Translations under genes and position numbers: made by a program
The notes under the pieces: model-generated
Databases searched by the model: none
Told to the model about the DNA's origin: nothing
The model's input: the letters and a program-made list of their open reading frames with translations, nothing else
Assembly (NCBI GenBank): GCA_016868315.1
Contig: VGHE01000012.1
Span: forward strand, 17,848-81,847
Origin: Betaproteobacteria bacterium
GTDB taxonomy: Bacteria; Bdellovibrionota_B; Oligoflexia; Silvanigrellales; Silvanigrellaceae
Reading direction: 5' to 3'
DNA: 64,000 nt
In this document: positions 33,979 through 41,969 of the stretch, one piece after another
How the letters are laid out: each line of letters opens with the position of its first letter
Numbering within the stretch: the stretch's first letter is position 1

Positions 33979-34770
33979 CTACCTCTTGAGGGGAACTGGT
34001 CCTGACAGTTTGGTTGCAGCAACCGGGCCAGTTGGTTTTTTAGCCAGGTCGAGCAATTTAAGCACACTTGATTTGAGACTCTCGAGCTCAATCGAGATGA
34101 GAGTTTTCGGGCTGAATTTGTATTTCGAGAAAGCCAATTCTTCTTCGATTTGTGTCAATGGAATTTTCTTCAAGACTTTGTGGAATTGAAGATCCTTCAT
34201 GTGCTCCTGACCCAAAAACAGAGCACCTGCCCCTTCCTCGAAGCGATGCTGAAGGCTGATGATGTTGTAGTAGTTTCTATCTATTCTGCACTTTTGACAG
34301 AACTTCCAGTCGCGGCTGTTAAGGTTCTCAGTGCGGTTTTTTTCTGAACAGGTGGGGCAGTATTCAATAACTTTAAAACGCTTGCTCACACCCAGACGCA
34401 GGTTCACCATGCGCCGCAGAGCGGGATCGTTGGCAATACAAAGAAAGAGCTGATTTTTGAGGTCAAAAATCTTCTTTCGGTCGGAGCCATCCTGCGTGCG
34501 ACGCGCATGAGCAGTCAGGCTCAAGCCACAGAAAATCTTGTAGATCAGAAGACGTTCGTCTTTTGGTTTTTGAGCCAAAAACAGAGCGAGCTGATCGAAT
34601 TTCCGAAAAGAGAGGGTTTGCTGCGACTTCTTCGTGAATTTGAGCAGGTCTCCAAAAAGGTCGATGCGGATGCTGGCGGGCATCGGCTTCAGTGTTCCGC
34701 CTCTCTTTTTTTTCACATTCTGGGCTGTGGATGCCGGTTGCGGTTTGGCTTTGGGCTCACTCTGGGTCAT
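33979..34770 (-). CDS. Zinc-ribbon protein of unknown function
   Basis: A 263-residue basic protein. The middle contains a four-cysteine zinc ribbon, CPTC then CQKC, separated by about 20 residues (near 140-167), preceded by LRRMVNLRLGVSKRFKV. There is no signal peptide. The basic, Pro/Lys-rich ends suggest nucleic-acid or protein binding. Its ATG overlaps the upstream stop by four bases. I do not recognise the family; its conserved operon position would be the best clue to its role. Confidence 0.6.
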   Translation of the reverse strand: MTQSEPKAKPQPASTAQNVKKKRGGTLKPMPASIRIDLFGDLLKFTKKSQQTLSFRKFDQLALFLAQKPKDERLLIYKIFCGLSLTAHARRTQDGSDRKKIFDLKNQLFLCIANDPALRRMVNLRLGVSKRFKVIEYCPTCSEKNRTENLNSRDWKFCQKCRIDRNYYNIISLQHRFEEGAGALFLGQEHMKDLQFHKVLKKIPLTQIEEELAFSKYKFSPKTLISIELESLKSSVLKLLDLAKKPTGPVAATKLSGPVPLKR

Positions 34771-35090
34771 TGCGAAACCTTCTTTCCAAGTTGGATAAGA
34801 TCCATAATGGCTCGCTCGAAAGCTTCCCTGTTATTGTTCAAAAAAGCAGACGCCATTCTGACCATGATCCTAGTGAGCTTCACCCGTGCTGCAAAGCCTC
34901 GGGATGCGATCTGTTTGACGTTGTCTTCAAGATTTCTGAGAGCCGCGTGGGTTGGACCCAAAAGATGCGAATCCACGACCCGCTTTTGCAGTTCATAGGC
35001 CAAGGACTCACCAATGAGGCTCTTCCACTCATGAAAGGCAAGCCTAGCCTCTGAGCGCAGCGTCGAAATGTTCAAAATTGACCTGGACAC
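34767..35090 (-). CDS. Small helical protein of unknown function, GTG start
   Basis: A 107-residue basic, helical protein. It begins at GTG 35090, three bases after the serC stop, with no clear ribosome site of its own, so it is probably translated by coupling to serC. Its stop overlaps the next ATG by four bases. No motif is recognised. The tight packing on both sides is the main reason to call it real. Confidence 0.6.
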   Translation of the reverse strand: MSRSILNISTLRSEARLAFHEWKSLIGESLAYELQKRVVDSHLLGPTHAALRNLEDNVKQIASRGFAARVKLTRIMVRMASAFLNNNREAFERAIMDLIQLGKKVSQ

Positions 35091-35093
35091 TCG

Positions 35094-36188
35094 TCAACCG
35101 TGCTTTTCTTTAAAGGTGCGCATAAACTGAGCAAAGTAGCCTGCGGATTCCAGGCTGATGCCATTGTACATCGAGGCGCGGACGCCACCGAGTGTGCGGT
35201 AGCCTTTGATTTCATGAATACCTGCCTTTGCGGCCTCCGAAATGAACAGGGCGTCGAGCTCAGGTGTCTTGAGCTTGAAGACGAAATTGTGCCGAGAGCG
35301 GTGTTCTGGAAGCGCGTGTCCTTGGTAGAACTCGCCATCGACTTCACCGTAAACCAGGCGCGCTCGTTCCTGCGCCCAACGCTCCATGGTTTCAATTCCG
35401 CCTGCTGATTTCATCCAATGCAAATAGCGATTCATCACGAAGATGGGGAAAACCGGCGGAGTGTTCAGGACACTCTTGGCATCATAAATAGAGCAATAGT
35501 TCAGAGCATTGCCAAGGATGTTGCGCTTGGCAGTTTCGCGCGCCTGCTCAAAGATGTCCTTGTGGATGACGACAACCGAGCAGCCCGCAATACCAAAGTT
35601 CTTCTGGGCACTCGCATAGATGAGATGTGTGCGATCCCATGGAATATCGCGGCGAGATGCGAGTGCACTCGTCATGTCCAGCACGAGAGGAACTTTGCCT
35701 GCGAAATTAAGGGTCGGGTACTCCGTTCCCTCAACCGTATTGTTCACGGTCAAATGAAGATATTTGGCGTTTTCTGGAATCTGCCAGGTCTCGGGTTGAC
35801 CCAATGAGTTGAGCGTCGGGTTGCCATCGTAGACAACTGCAACTTTGCGCTCAGACGCACGTGCATCGACTGTGGCTAGGTGAGCCCACACTCCTGTTTC
35901 TGTGTAGGCCACGGTATCCCCTGGTCGGGATAAATGATTGAGCAGCAGAGAAAAGTGTTGCTGTGCGCCGAACGGAGTTATGAGCAACTTGTGCGAGTCA
36001 GGCACCTCGAACACATCGTGCGCCAAACGTAGGGTTTCCTCATTGAGGCCTTCGTATTGCTTCGAGCGGTGCGATATTTCCATCACACTCACACTGATTC
36101 CAAACGTATCGAGTAATTCAATCTTGATGAGATCGCGCACGGCCGTCGGCAGAGATGCTGGTCCTGGGCTGTAATAATGAGTGGTCAT
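35094..36188 (-). CDS. serC: Phosphoserine aminotransferase
   Basis: A 364-residue class V PLP aminotransferase that makes 3-phosphoserine from 3-phosphohydroxypyruvate and glutamate in serine synthesis, and a related step for pyridoxal phosphate. Family marks: YSPGPASLP at the start, MEISHRSKQY, LTVNNTVEGTEY, LDMTSALASR, the PLP lysine in YASAQKNFGIAG, and the C-terminal GYRTLGGVRASMYNGI. ATG 36188 is preferred over an upstream in-frame start that lacks similarity. It heads a run of five more genes on the minus strand down to PBP1A. Confidence 0.93.
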   Translation of the reverse strand: MTTHYYSPGPASLPTAVRDLIKIELLDTFGISVSVMEISHRSKQYEGLNEETLRLAHDVFEVPDSHKLLITPFGAQQHFSLLLNHLSRPGDTVAYTETGVWAHLATVDARASERKVAVVYDGNPTLNSLGQPETWQIPENAKYLHLTVNNTVEGTEYPTLNFAGKVPLVLDMTSALASRRDIPWDRTHLIYASAQKNFGIAGCSVVVIHKDIFEQARETAKRNILGNALNYCSIYDAKSVLNTPPVFPIFVMNRYLHWMKSAGGIETMERWAQERARLVYGEVDGEFYQGHALPEHRSRHNFVFKLKTPELDALFISEAAKAGIHEIKGYRTLGGVRASMYNGISLESAGYFAQFMRTFKEKHG

Positions 36189-36254
36189 GGCTTTGTTCCC
36201 CAAGAGTTCTGGCTCTTTGGGTTGTATCAGAGCTGAGTGTGGAATCAAAGACGT

Positions 36255-36674
36255 TCAGAAACGTGAGTCCATGCGCACAAAGACGTCTTTTCCGCTCGAT
36301 GTTCCAAGGTCCCAGCGCCAATCGGTTCCATCACCGGCGGCAGCATCGGTGTCCTGGTAATACGGCATGCCGAAAGCCTGTTGGTGCTGTTGCTGCCGCA
36401 GCCCGTAGAGAGACATCACGCTCCCCAGAACAAAGCCCAGTGATGCACCACCGGCAACAATGCGCAGGCTGGAGACCGAATTGTCTGGCACGAAAGGCAG
36501 AACTGCAGTTCCCAGAGCCGCCCCGAACAGGGCGCTGTAGCCGGCACTCGTGAAAAGCTCCTGAAATTGCTGACTTCCTACAAGGCTTTGAGCTTGTGCT
36601 GGGTTGGGCTGTGCGAATACCGCCACGGATGAAGTCAAAGCGAAAGTCCTGGCAAGCGACAAAATGCTTCTCAT
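36255..36674 (-). CDS. Small secreted membrane protein of unknown function
   Basis: A 139-residue protein. ATG 36674 has GAGGAGG upstream. The N terminus is a signal peptide (to about NPAQAQ, residue 29). Two Gly/Ala-rich hydrophobic segments (about 46-62 and 72-92, SALFGAALGTAVLPFV and LRIVAGGASLGFVLGSVMSL) form a probable glycine-zipper hairpin. A polar, Gln/Asp-rich tail follows. Such proteins are often envelope-associated. It stands 66 bases upstream of serC on the same strand. Confidence 0.6.
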   Translation of the reverse strand: MRSILSLARTFALTSSVAVFAQPNPAQAQSLVGSQQFQELFTSAGYSALFGAALGTAVLPFVPDNSVSSLRIVAGGASLGFVLGSVMSLYGLRQQQHQQAFGMPYYQDTDAAAGDGTDWRWDLGTSSGKDVFVRMDSRF

Positions 36675-36758
36675 TATTGCATCCTCCTCGAACCCCTACG
36701 CCCAGAATGATTTCTTTTTGAGCGTAGCATCCTCCGTCGAGGGCTGGATGTTGAAGAC

Positions 36759-36788
36759 TTGACAAGCCCTGCAGCACTGAACTATCTG
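36759..36788 (+). promoter_or_regulatory. Promoter of tRNA-Thr
   Basis: A consensus -35 box TTGACA (36759-36764) and a weaker -10 TATCTG (36783-36788), spaced 18 bases, end 12 bases before the tRNA. The GC-rich stretch after the -10 (CGCCC) resembles the discriminator of stringently controlled stable-RNA promoters. Confidence 0.55.
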
Positions 36789-36800
36789 CGCCCATGGGTC

Positions 36801-36876
36801 GCTGCGTTAGCTCAATTGGTAGAGCAGTTGATTTGTAATCAACCGGTTGGGGGTTCAATTCCCTTACGCAGCTCCA
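36801..36876 (+). tRNA. tRNA-Thr (anticodon UGU)
   Basis: A 76-base cloverleaf with encoded CCA. The acceptor GCTGCGT (36801-36807) pairs with ACGCAGC (36866-36872). The anticodon stem TTGAT/ATCAA encloses TTTGTAA, giving anticodon TGT, which reads threonine ACA codons. The T arm contains GGTTCAATTCC. Confidence 0.96.
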
Positions 36877-36883
36877 CCCCTCT

Positions 36884-38329
36884 TCAGTTACATTCTCCCC
36901 CTTCGCATGATTCACGCACCTGCATTTCGCGCATTGCTTCGCGCAGAGCCTCTGTCAGCTTGTTTGGGTCTTTTACGTTGTGAAAGCCTAACTCCACCGG
37001 CGGATTGGTTGTCCGTGGGCCGGGAATTATGCTGCCAAAGCGAATCTTTTGTGTCGGAATACCGGCTGACACAAGCGCGTCGCGGATAGCCCGACCGTGT
37101 TGCTTCGAAATCGTATCAATCTTCAGAAGCCCCCAGTCCATGTCGTCCGCCGTCAGAGTCTGAACAAGGTCAATCATGAAACTCTGAGTTTCAGTTGTGA
37201 GAAGAGGCGTGCCCGGATCGTCATAGAAGAGGATCAGGTTGTCCATAAGAATCTTTACTAAGTCGCGTGTGACTTTGATTTTAAACTCGCGCTTGCGATA
37301 CTCAACAATGCGCTTTTCTTTTGTTTGAGTCGTTGTTTCTTTAATGGTGAGAATCTCTGGTTGCGTGAAGGGCAGGCCAACCTGAACACCCACCATTGTA
37401 TAAAGGCCGAACCAGTTTTTGTCGTTCAAAGTGAACATCATGCGCCCCACGAAACGCGTGTTCAAATCCTGATCAAAAAGCTGATAACCGCCCTGTGCAC
37501 CCATCACGATACCAAGTTTACTTTGAGTCACTTTGCTGTCGTAGCCGAGGTCAGAGGGATAACGAAACTGGAACACGGGTCCTGCAAAGATGTCGTTTCG
37601 GATGCGGTAGCCGGGAGCAACTTCAAAAAGTGAGCCAGAAAGTTTGATGGTGTGCTTTTCAACGAAGATAAGATCTTTTCCATCCTCGTTGGTGAGAATA
37701 TTGCCGTCACCATCGCGCAAGGGTTCACCGGGCTCATCGCCCGTAATACTGAAAAATCCCCAACCTAAACCAGCATCGAGAATGAGCTTGTTGAGCAACA
37801 CACTGCCCATGGCTTTGCCTTCGAGTGCCAAGCCATATTTTGAACTGTAGTCGGTCAGCTTTGATGATGGAAAAACCGAGAGGATGCCGAGGTCTGCGGA
37901 GAATATAAGACTTGTTCCGTATTCCTCTATTTTGGATTTCGGACGTTCGACAATCACCTTACGAGTCGTCTTCGATTCTGTCTTCTCGGCAGGAGCTGGC
38001 GGTGGATTTGTTTCTACTGATGCCGGATTTGCTCGCGTTGTGTCAGCATCCGATGCTGATGGCGTTGACGATGAATTGGGTGGGTCCTCTGATTTTTTCG
38101 TTGAACCACCAGGCGTACCCTCGGGTGATGGTGCTGAGACAGGCTCAGCGCTGCTTGAGGTGGGCGTAGATGCCTCCGGAGCGTTCTTTTCAGACTCACT
38201 GCTACTCGTTGCCTCGGGCACTGGAAGGGGTTCCTGTGCGAGTGCGCTCGATGCTGAGCTGAGAAGGGCTGCCGCGCAGAGCTTCACGAATTGTATTTTG
38301 ATTTTGAGAGTCATTTTGCGAGGCCTCAT
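36884..38329 (-). CDS. OmpA-like outer-membrane protein with a diverged C-terminal domain
   Basis: A 481-residue envelope protein. Signal peptide (to about SSALAQ), then a long Ser/Pro/Thr/Glu-rich stretch (about 30-110), a beta-barrel-like region (about 130-330), and a C-terminal domain (about 345-481) arranged like OmpA but without the usual NxxLSxxRAxxV and RRVEI peptidoglycan-binding marks; it has ISKQHGRAIRDALVSAGIP and NPPVELGF instead. ATG 38314 is an alternative start. It is immediately downstream of a better OmpA protein of the same layout, so the two are likely paralogues. Confidence 0.65.
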   Translation of the reverse strand: MRPRKMTLKIKIQFVKLCAAALLSSASSALAQEPLPVPEATSSSESEKNAPEASTPTSSSAEPVSAPSPEGTPGGSTKKSEDPPNSSSTPSASDADTTRANPASVETNPPPAPAEKTESKTTRKVIVERPKSKIEEYGTSLIFSADLGILSVFPSSKLTDYSSKYGLALEGKAMGSVLLNKLILDAGLGWGFFSITGDEPGEPLRDGDGNILTNEDGKDLIFVEKHTIKLSGSLFEVAPGYRIRNDIFAGPVFQFRYPSDLGYDSKVTQSKLGIVMGAQGGYQLFDQDLNTRFVGRMMFTLNDKNWFGLYTMVGVQVGLPFTQPEILTIKETTTQTKEKRIVEYRKREFKIKVTRDLVKILMDNLILFYDDPGTPLLTTETQSFMIDLVQTLTADDMDWGLLKIDTISKQHGRAIRDALVSAGIPTQKIRFGSIIPGPRTTNPPVELGFHNVKDPNKLTEALREAMREMQVRESCEGGECN

Positions 38330-38345
38330 CTCTGTGTGTTTGCTG

Positions 38346-39803
38346 TCAGTTCAGTTCTGGTGGAACAATTCCCGGATCAAAAACCGGTTCTGGCTCTGGT
38401 GTTGGTTCGGGAGCTGGTGTGGGTTCCAAACTGGGCTCTGGAGCAGGAGCTTTCGGTGCAGCACCGCCACCAAAGAATTTCTTCTGTACTTCATCGATTG
38501 TCTTTTTCAGCTTACGCGCATCCCTGAGTCCGCTGACTTTGATCTCCACACGTCGATTTCGCTCGTGCTCAGATTCTGACTTTGCATTCTTTAAAACCAA
38601 TTTCTGGGCACCTAATCCCAAAGTCGTGAGCTTCTCAGCGGGTACGCCAGCCTTTTGCAATTCTGCTGCAACGGCCTTGGCACGCAACAGCGACAGCCTT
38701 TGGTTGTATGCTACCGAACCGCGTGAGTCTGTGTGACCCTCGATCACGAGTTTGTCCCAGATTTCCTTCTCAGCCATAAAGGCCTGACCAAGCTCTGCGA
38801 GGAACTCGGTCGATTTCGGGCTAAGTTCTGCGCTGTTGAGTTTGAAGTTCACCATTTGAGAGTTGAAGACAAAACTGACGTTGTTGCTGAATTCCGTGAC
38901 TTCATCTTTGAGCGAGATAACTTCTTTTACAGTTTTTGTTTTTATCCATGTTTCTCTCTTAGTCGTTATGATTCTTGAGGTGTTGTTGAGGTGCGAGCCG
39001 AGCGCAGCGTGCACAGTGCCCAGGAAAGTTGTGCGGTTTGTCCCTGTGAGTGAAATGGAGAAGCTCGCCCCCAAGCGTGACATGTGGCTTCTGAATGGAG
39101 TTTCATAAATAAATTGAAGCCCAAGGAAGACCAGATAGGGCTCGAGAGCAGGATCGTCCTCAAGGCGCAACGAAGTGAAGCCTGCAGACTTGGTGTTGTA
39201 GAGCGCGGCACCCAGAATTCCGACCTGAAATTTTTGTTTGATTTTCAGACGTGCAGCAGCATCAATGAGCATGGTTAACTGGGTGCTGGAATATTTCTCT
39301 TTGATTGGAATGGGAACGAGGTCTTCGCCAACAATCCCAATTTGCTCTCCTGAGTACAAGGCGTATTGCATGCCTAATCCTAAATCCAGAGCAATGCGGC
39401 GCGTGAAAACTGTACCCATGATCTTTGCCGTCGGTGCTGCTCCGATCTGAGAGGCTTCCAGAGCTTCGTAAAGTGGATTCGAGGGAGCTGTAAAAAGGAG
39501 CGCTAAATCTGCCCCCCCGTATACACCGTAGCCTGTTCCGGATTGTTGGCTGCGGTCGATTTCCTTTTTCTCAGTGCGCTTTGTTTTGACCTTGGTTTCG
39601 ACGGTCGTTTCCTGAACGGCATCATCTTCAGCAGCGGGACCGTTTTTGCGCGGACGTGGCGTCTCACCAAAACCTGAGTCCACCTCAGCAGCTGGCTTTT
39701 CAGCAGAGTCTGATTGGTCTTGTTGAGCATGGGCAATCGGCAGAATGAGCGCGCCAATGGGCACAGCAACGCAAAGAAGGATACGCCGGAATCTGTACAC
39801 CAT
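38346..39803 (-). CDS. OmpA-family outer-membrane protein
   Basis: A 485-residue protein: signal peptide (to about AHAQQ), an acidic linker, a barrel-like region (about 85-300), and a C-terminal OmpA domain (about 320-450) with LVIEGHTDSRGS, YNQRLSLLRAKAVAAELQ and NRRVEIKVSG, which bind peptidoglycan and tie the outer membrane to the wall. A Pro/Glu-rich tail of about 25 residues follows. The start ATG 39803 is preceded by GAGGGGG. It shares layout with the next gene, 16 bases downstream. Confidence 0.88.
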   Translation of the reverse strand: MVYRFRRILLCVAVPIGALILPIAHAQQDQSDSAEKPAAEVDSGFGETPRPRKNGPAAEDDAVQETTVETKVKTKRTEKKEIDRSQQSGTGYGVYGGADLALLFTAPSNPLYEALEASQIGAAPTAKIMGTVFTRRIALDLGLGMQYALYSGEQIGIVGEDLVPIPIKEKYSSTQLTMLIDAAARLKIKQKFQVGILGAALYNTKSAGFTSLRLEDDPALEPYLVFLGLQFIYETPFRSHMSRLGASFSISLTGTNRTTFLGTVHAALGSHLNNTSRIITTKRETWIKTKTVKEVISLKDEVTEFSNNVSFVFNSQMVNFKLNSAELSPKSTEFLAELGQAFMAEKEIWDKLVIEGHTDSRGSVAYNQRLSLLRAKAVAAELQKAGVPAEKLTTLGLGAQKLVLKNAKSESEHERNRRVEIKVSGLRDARKLKKTIDEVQKKFFGGGAAPKAPAPEPSLEPTPAPEPTPEPEPVFDPGIVPPELN

Positions 39804-39833
39804 GATACCCCCTCGAAAAGACGGTGTAGGGGG

Positions 39834-39842
39834 ATTATAGCA
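39834..39842 (-). promoter_or_regulatory. Extended -10 promoter for the OmpA-type pair
   Basis: On the minus strand TGCTATAAT, a perfect TATAAT with the extended-10 TGn, lies 30 bases before the ATG of the OmpA gene. No good -35 box is seen, as expected for this promoter class. The leader would be only about 24 bases. Confidence 0.55.
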
Positions 39843-39872
39843 ATGTCTTTGGATGTTTGAGGGTCAGAACGA

Positions 39873-39947
39873 TGGCGGTCCCGCCATGAATCGAACATGG
39901 GCTTCAAGCTTCGGAGGCTTGCGTGATATCCACTTCACCACGGGACC
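39873..39947 (-). tRNA. tRNA-Arg (anticodon CCG)
   Basis: A 75-base cloverleaf with encoded CCA. The acceptor GGTCCCG pairs with CGGGACC. The anticodon stem CAAGC/GCTTG encloses CTCCGAA, giving anticodon CCG, which reads arginine CGG. The T arm contains TTCGATT. Confidence 0.92.
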
Positions 39948-39957
39948 AGCGCGGGTG

Positions 39958-39986
39958 GGAATAGCATCAGTCGTTCCCATGGGCAA
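39958..39986 (-). promoter_or_regulatory. Probable promoter of tRNA-Arg
   Basis: On the minus strand TTGCCC (39986-39981) and TATTCC (39963-39958) are 17 bases apart, ending ten bases before the tRNA. Both boxes are partial matches. Confidence 0.35.
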
Positions 39987-40000
39987 GGACGCCTCGCGCG

Positions 40001-40273
40001 CTACATCAAGTCGCCGTAGTACACGAGCCAGAGTAATGAGCCGAAAGCCCTGGGCGAGAGTTTCCTACCGTTTTCGCAGGCATCAAACAGAAGTTTTCTT
40101 TGGTCAGATGTTGCGAGAGAGAGGTCGATACCCAGCTCCTCACCCAGAAAATTCCAAAGCTGAAACATCTCGGTTTCCGAGAGGCAAAGTTCCTCAGTTT
40201 GGTTTTCCGTTGATCTTGGAAAACTCGACTCGAGGATTTTCGCAAGTTCTTCCTGCAGTGTCTCTGGTCGCAT
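40001..40273 (-). CDS. Small protein of unknown function downstream of murF
   Basis: A 90-residue acidic helical protein. ATG 40273 follows GGAG at good spacing; a longer reading frame from 40327 would overlap murF. It has LQEELAKILESSF and ELCLSETEMFQLWNFLGEEL. No motif or signal peptide. It starts 32 bases after murF on the same strand and is probably co-transcribed with it. Confidence 0.5.
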   Translation of the reverse strand: MRPETLQEELAKILESSFPRSTENQTEELCLSETEMFQLWNFLGEELGIDLSLATSDQRKLLFDACENGRKLSPRAFGSLLWLVYYGDLM

Positions 40274-40305
40274 GAACACTCCAAGAAAGCTGCGGCCAAC
40301 AGGAC

Positions 40306-41826
40306 TCACCCTTGAGTCGAGGACCACGCCTCACATGATTTCACAAAACGTCCCAAATCCATTCCTCGGCTGCCCTTCACCAGAATCACCGAGCCGCGCA
40401 AACTGGCCGACAAATCATCTATAAAAGTGGCGGGATTTGTTTCAGCTCCCACGTGCTTCAGATGGATGTTTGCTGCAAGCATTGCAGCAGAATGTTTTGT
40501 TTTGATTTCGTTATAGACATCATACATGGCGCTTCCAAAAAGGCACAAGTGTGAGTTTTCAAATTTCAGAAGTTTTTCGACCAATTTAAGATGCCAACTC
40601 TTTGACTCCTCACCGAGGTCTAGCATGTCACCAAGCACGAGAATTTTGTTTTGGTTTCTCCACTCCGGAGAAAGCAGCGCATCGAATGCTGCATTCATGC
40701 TCGCTGGACTTGCATTGTAGCAATCGTCATAGAGGGTCACGCCCCCATTGAGTTTAACGATGCGTGAACGCATCTCTGGGGGAACAAAATTACGCCACGC
40801 GTTTTTCAGCGTATTCACCTCAGGGCAAAGCAATGCGCTCGTGGCAAGTGCGAGAGTAAAGTTCTGCGCATTGTGAATGCCCGGCAGGGAGACTTCAAAC
40901 TCGGCCTTCCATTCAGTGTGTTTCTGCAAATTGCTGCAGGGAATCCATTGTGTGCGCAGGCTGCTTGCTGTCGCACCTTGCCGCACGACAGAATAACTGA
41001 GGAGTGAAATCTTCTTGCTGGGCAAAAGATTTGTAACGCTAGATGGGAGAACTTTTAGCGCCGATTCCTCGCAGACGAGCGTATCGTTTTCTCGGATTTC
41101 AGCGATGACCTCAAGCAGCCTTGGTTCTGCAGCTTGCCAGACACGTTGGCATTCAGGTGCGGCGTTGCGGAAGAGCACCAGCTCTTCCCTCACGGCAGTG
41201 TCCCAGGAGCCGAGGCCAGCCAAATGCTCAGGTCCCAAGGCAGTCAGCAAAGCAATATCTGGTGTGGCAATTGCAACGTGTTCCTTCATGGCTCCGACAT
41301 CATCGATCCCAATTTCCGCAACCAAGGCTGCCGTGCCGTTGCTTCTTGAGTGCGCCTTTTGAGTCAGAGTGATTGCGAGTCCAAGGAAACCATTCTCACT
41401 TTTGTGGGTTCGTGTGATGGGTGCATTGAGAGCCTCGAGGAGGCAGGCCAGCATTTCTTTGGTTGTTGTTTTGCCGTTGCTCCCACCGACAGCGATGACC
41501 GGAAAATCGAAACCCGTGCGAAAGGACTTTGCGAGTGTTCGCATGGCCTGTGTTGTGTCTGCGACGGCGAGGCACCGATCAGATAACTGAGGTCTGGCTT
41601 CGAGCCAGCTGATTTCCACAAGTGCTGCGACCGCACCAGATTTGAGGGCAGTCTCTACAAAGTTATGGCCGTCGTGGGTCTCGCCGCGGATGGCGACAAA
41701 CAGCTGCCCGGCTCCGACCTTGCGGCTGTCGGTGCTCAGCGATTCAACCATGCTTTCGGGGCTGGCAAGCCGCTCCCGGGGCGCCGAGAGGCATTGAGCC
41801 AGGTCAGTCAGAGATTTTGGCCACAT
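40306..41826 (-). CDS. murF: UDP-MurNAc-tripeptide:D-Ala-D-Ala ligase MurF
   Basis: A 506-residue cytoplasmic ligase adding D-Ala-D-Ala to the peptidoglycan precursor with ATP. ATG 41826 is used because GGAGG is upstream and similarity begins there; the frame runs on upstream without meaning. The order is normal: N-terminal uridine domain (DSRKVGAGQLFVAIRGE), central ATPase (GGSNGKTTTKEML, KSENGFLG, AEIG), and C-terminal domain (DCYNASPASM and LVLGDMLDLG). No other mur genes are adjacent. It is divergent from icmF. Confidence 0.95.
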   Translation of the reverse strand: MWPKSLTDLAQCLSAPRERLASPESMVESLSTDSRKVGAGQLFVAIRGETHDGHNFVETALKSGAVAALVEISWLEARPQLSDRCLAVADTTQAMRTLAKSFRTGFDFPVIAVGGSNGKTTTKEMLACLLEALNAPITRTHKSENGFLGLAITLTQKAHSRSNGTAALVAEIGIDDVGAMKEHVAIATPDIALLTALGPEHLAGLGSWDTAVREELVLFRNAAPECQRVWQAAEPRLLEVIAEIRENDTLVCEESALKVLPSSVTNLLPSKKISLLSYSVVRQGATASSLRTQWIPCSNLQKHTEWKAEFEVSLPGIHNAQNFTLALATSALLCPEVNTLKNAWRNFVPPEMRSRIVKLNGGVTLYDDCYNASPASMNAAFDALLSPEWRNQNKILVLGDMLDLGEESKSWHLKLVEKLLKFENSHLCLFGSAMYDVYNEIKTKHSAAMLAANIHLKHVGAETNPATFIDDLSASLRGSVILVKGSRGMDLGRFVKSCEAWSSTQG

Positions 41827-41904
41827 GTCGTTCCTCCATGGATGACAAAGAATACAGCGTGTTAGCTCTTTAGGCGACAGGGCAACGTCAGAGAGGCCAC
41901 GCTG

Positions 41905-41934
41905 TTGAGTGTCGGGGGCTTTGCAGGCTATGAC
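41905..41934 (+). promoter_or_regulatory. Possible promoter for the icmF cluster
   Basis: TTGAGT (41905-41910) and TATGAC (41929-41934), 18 bases apart, lie 35 bases before the icmF ATG. Both boxes match the sigma-70 pattern in part. Confidence 0.35.
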
Positions 41935-41969
41935 TGGCGCCAAGACAGACTTTTGGTCCGGAGAACACC

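Noticed and set aside
36331..36915. A 194-residue minus-strand reading frame starting upstream of serC
   Set aside because: Its N-terminal part (VRELNPQPVDYKSTALPIEL) is the antisense translation of tRNA-Thr, a common annotation artefact, and the rest lies over the real small secreted protein gene.
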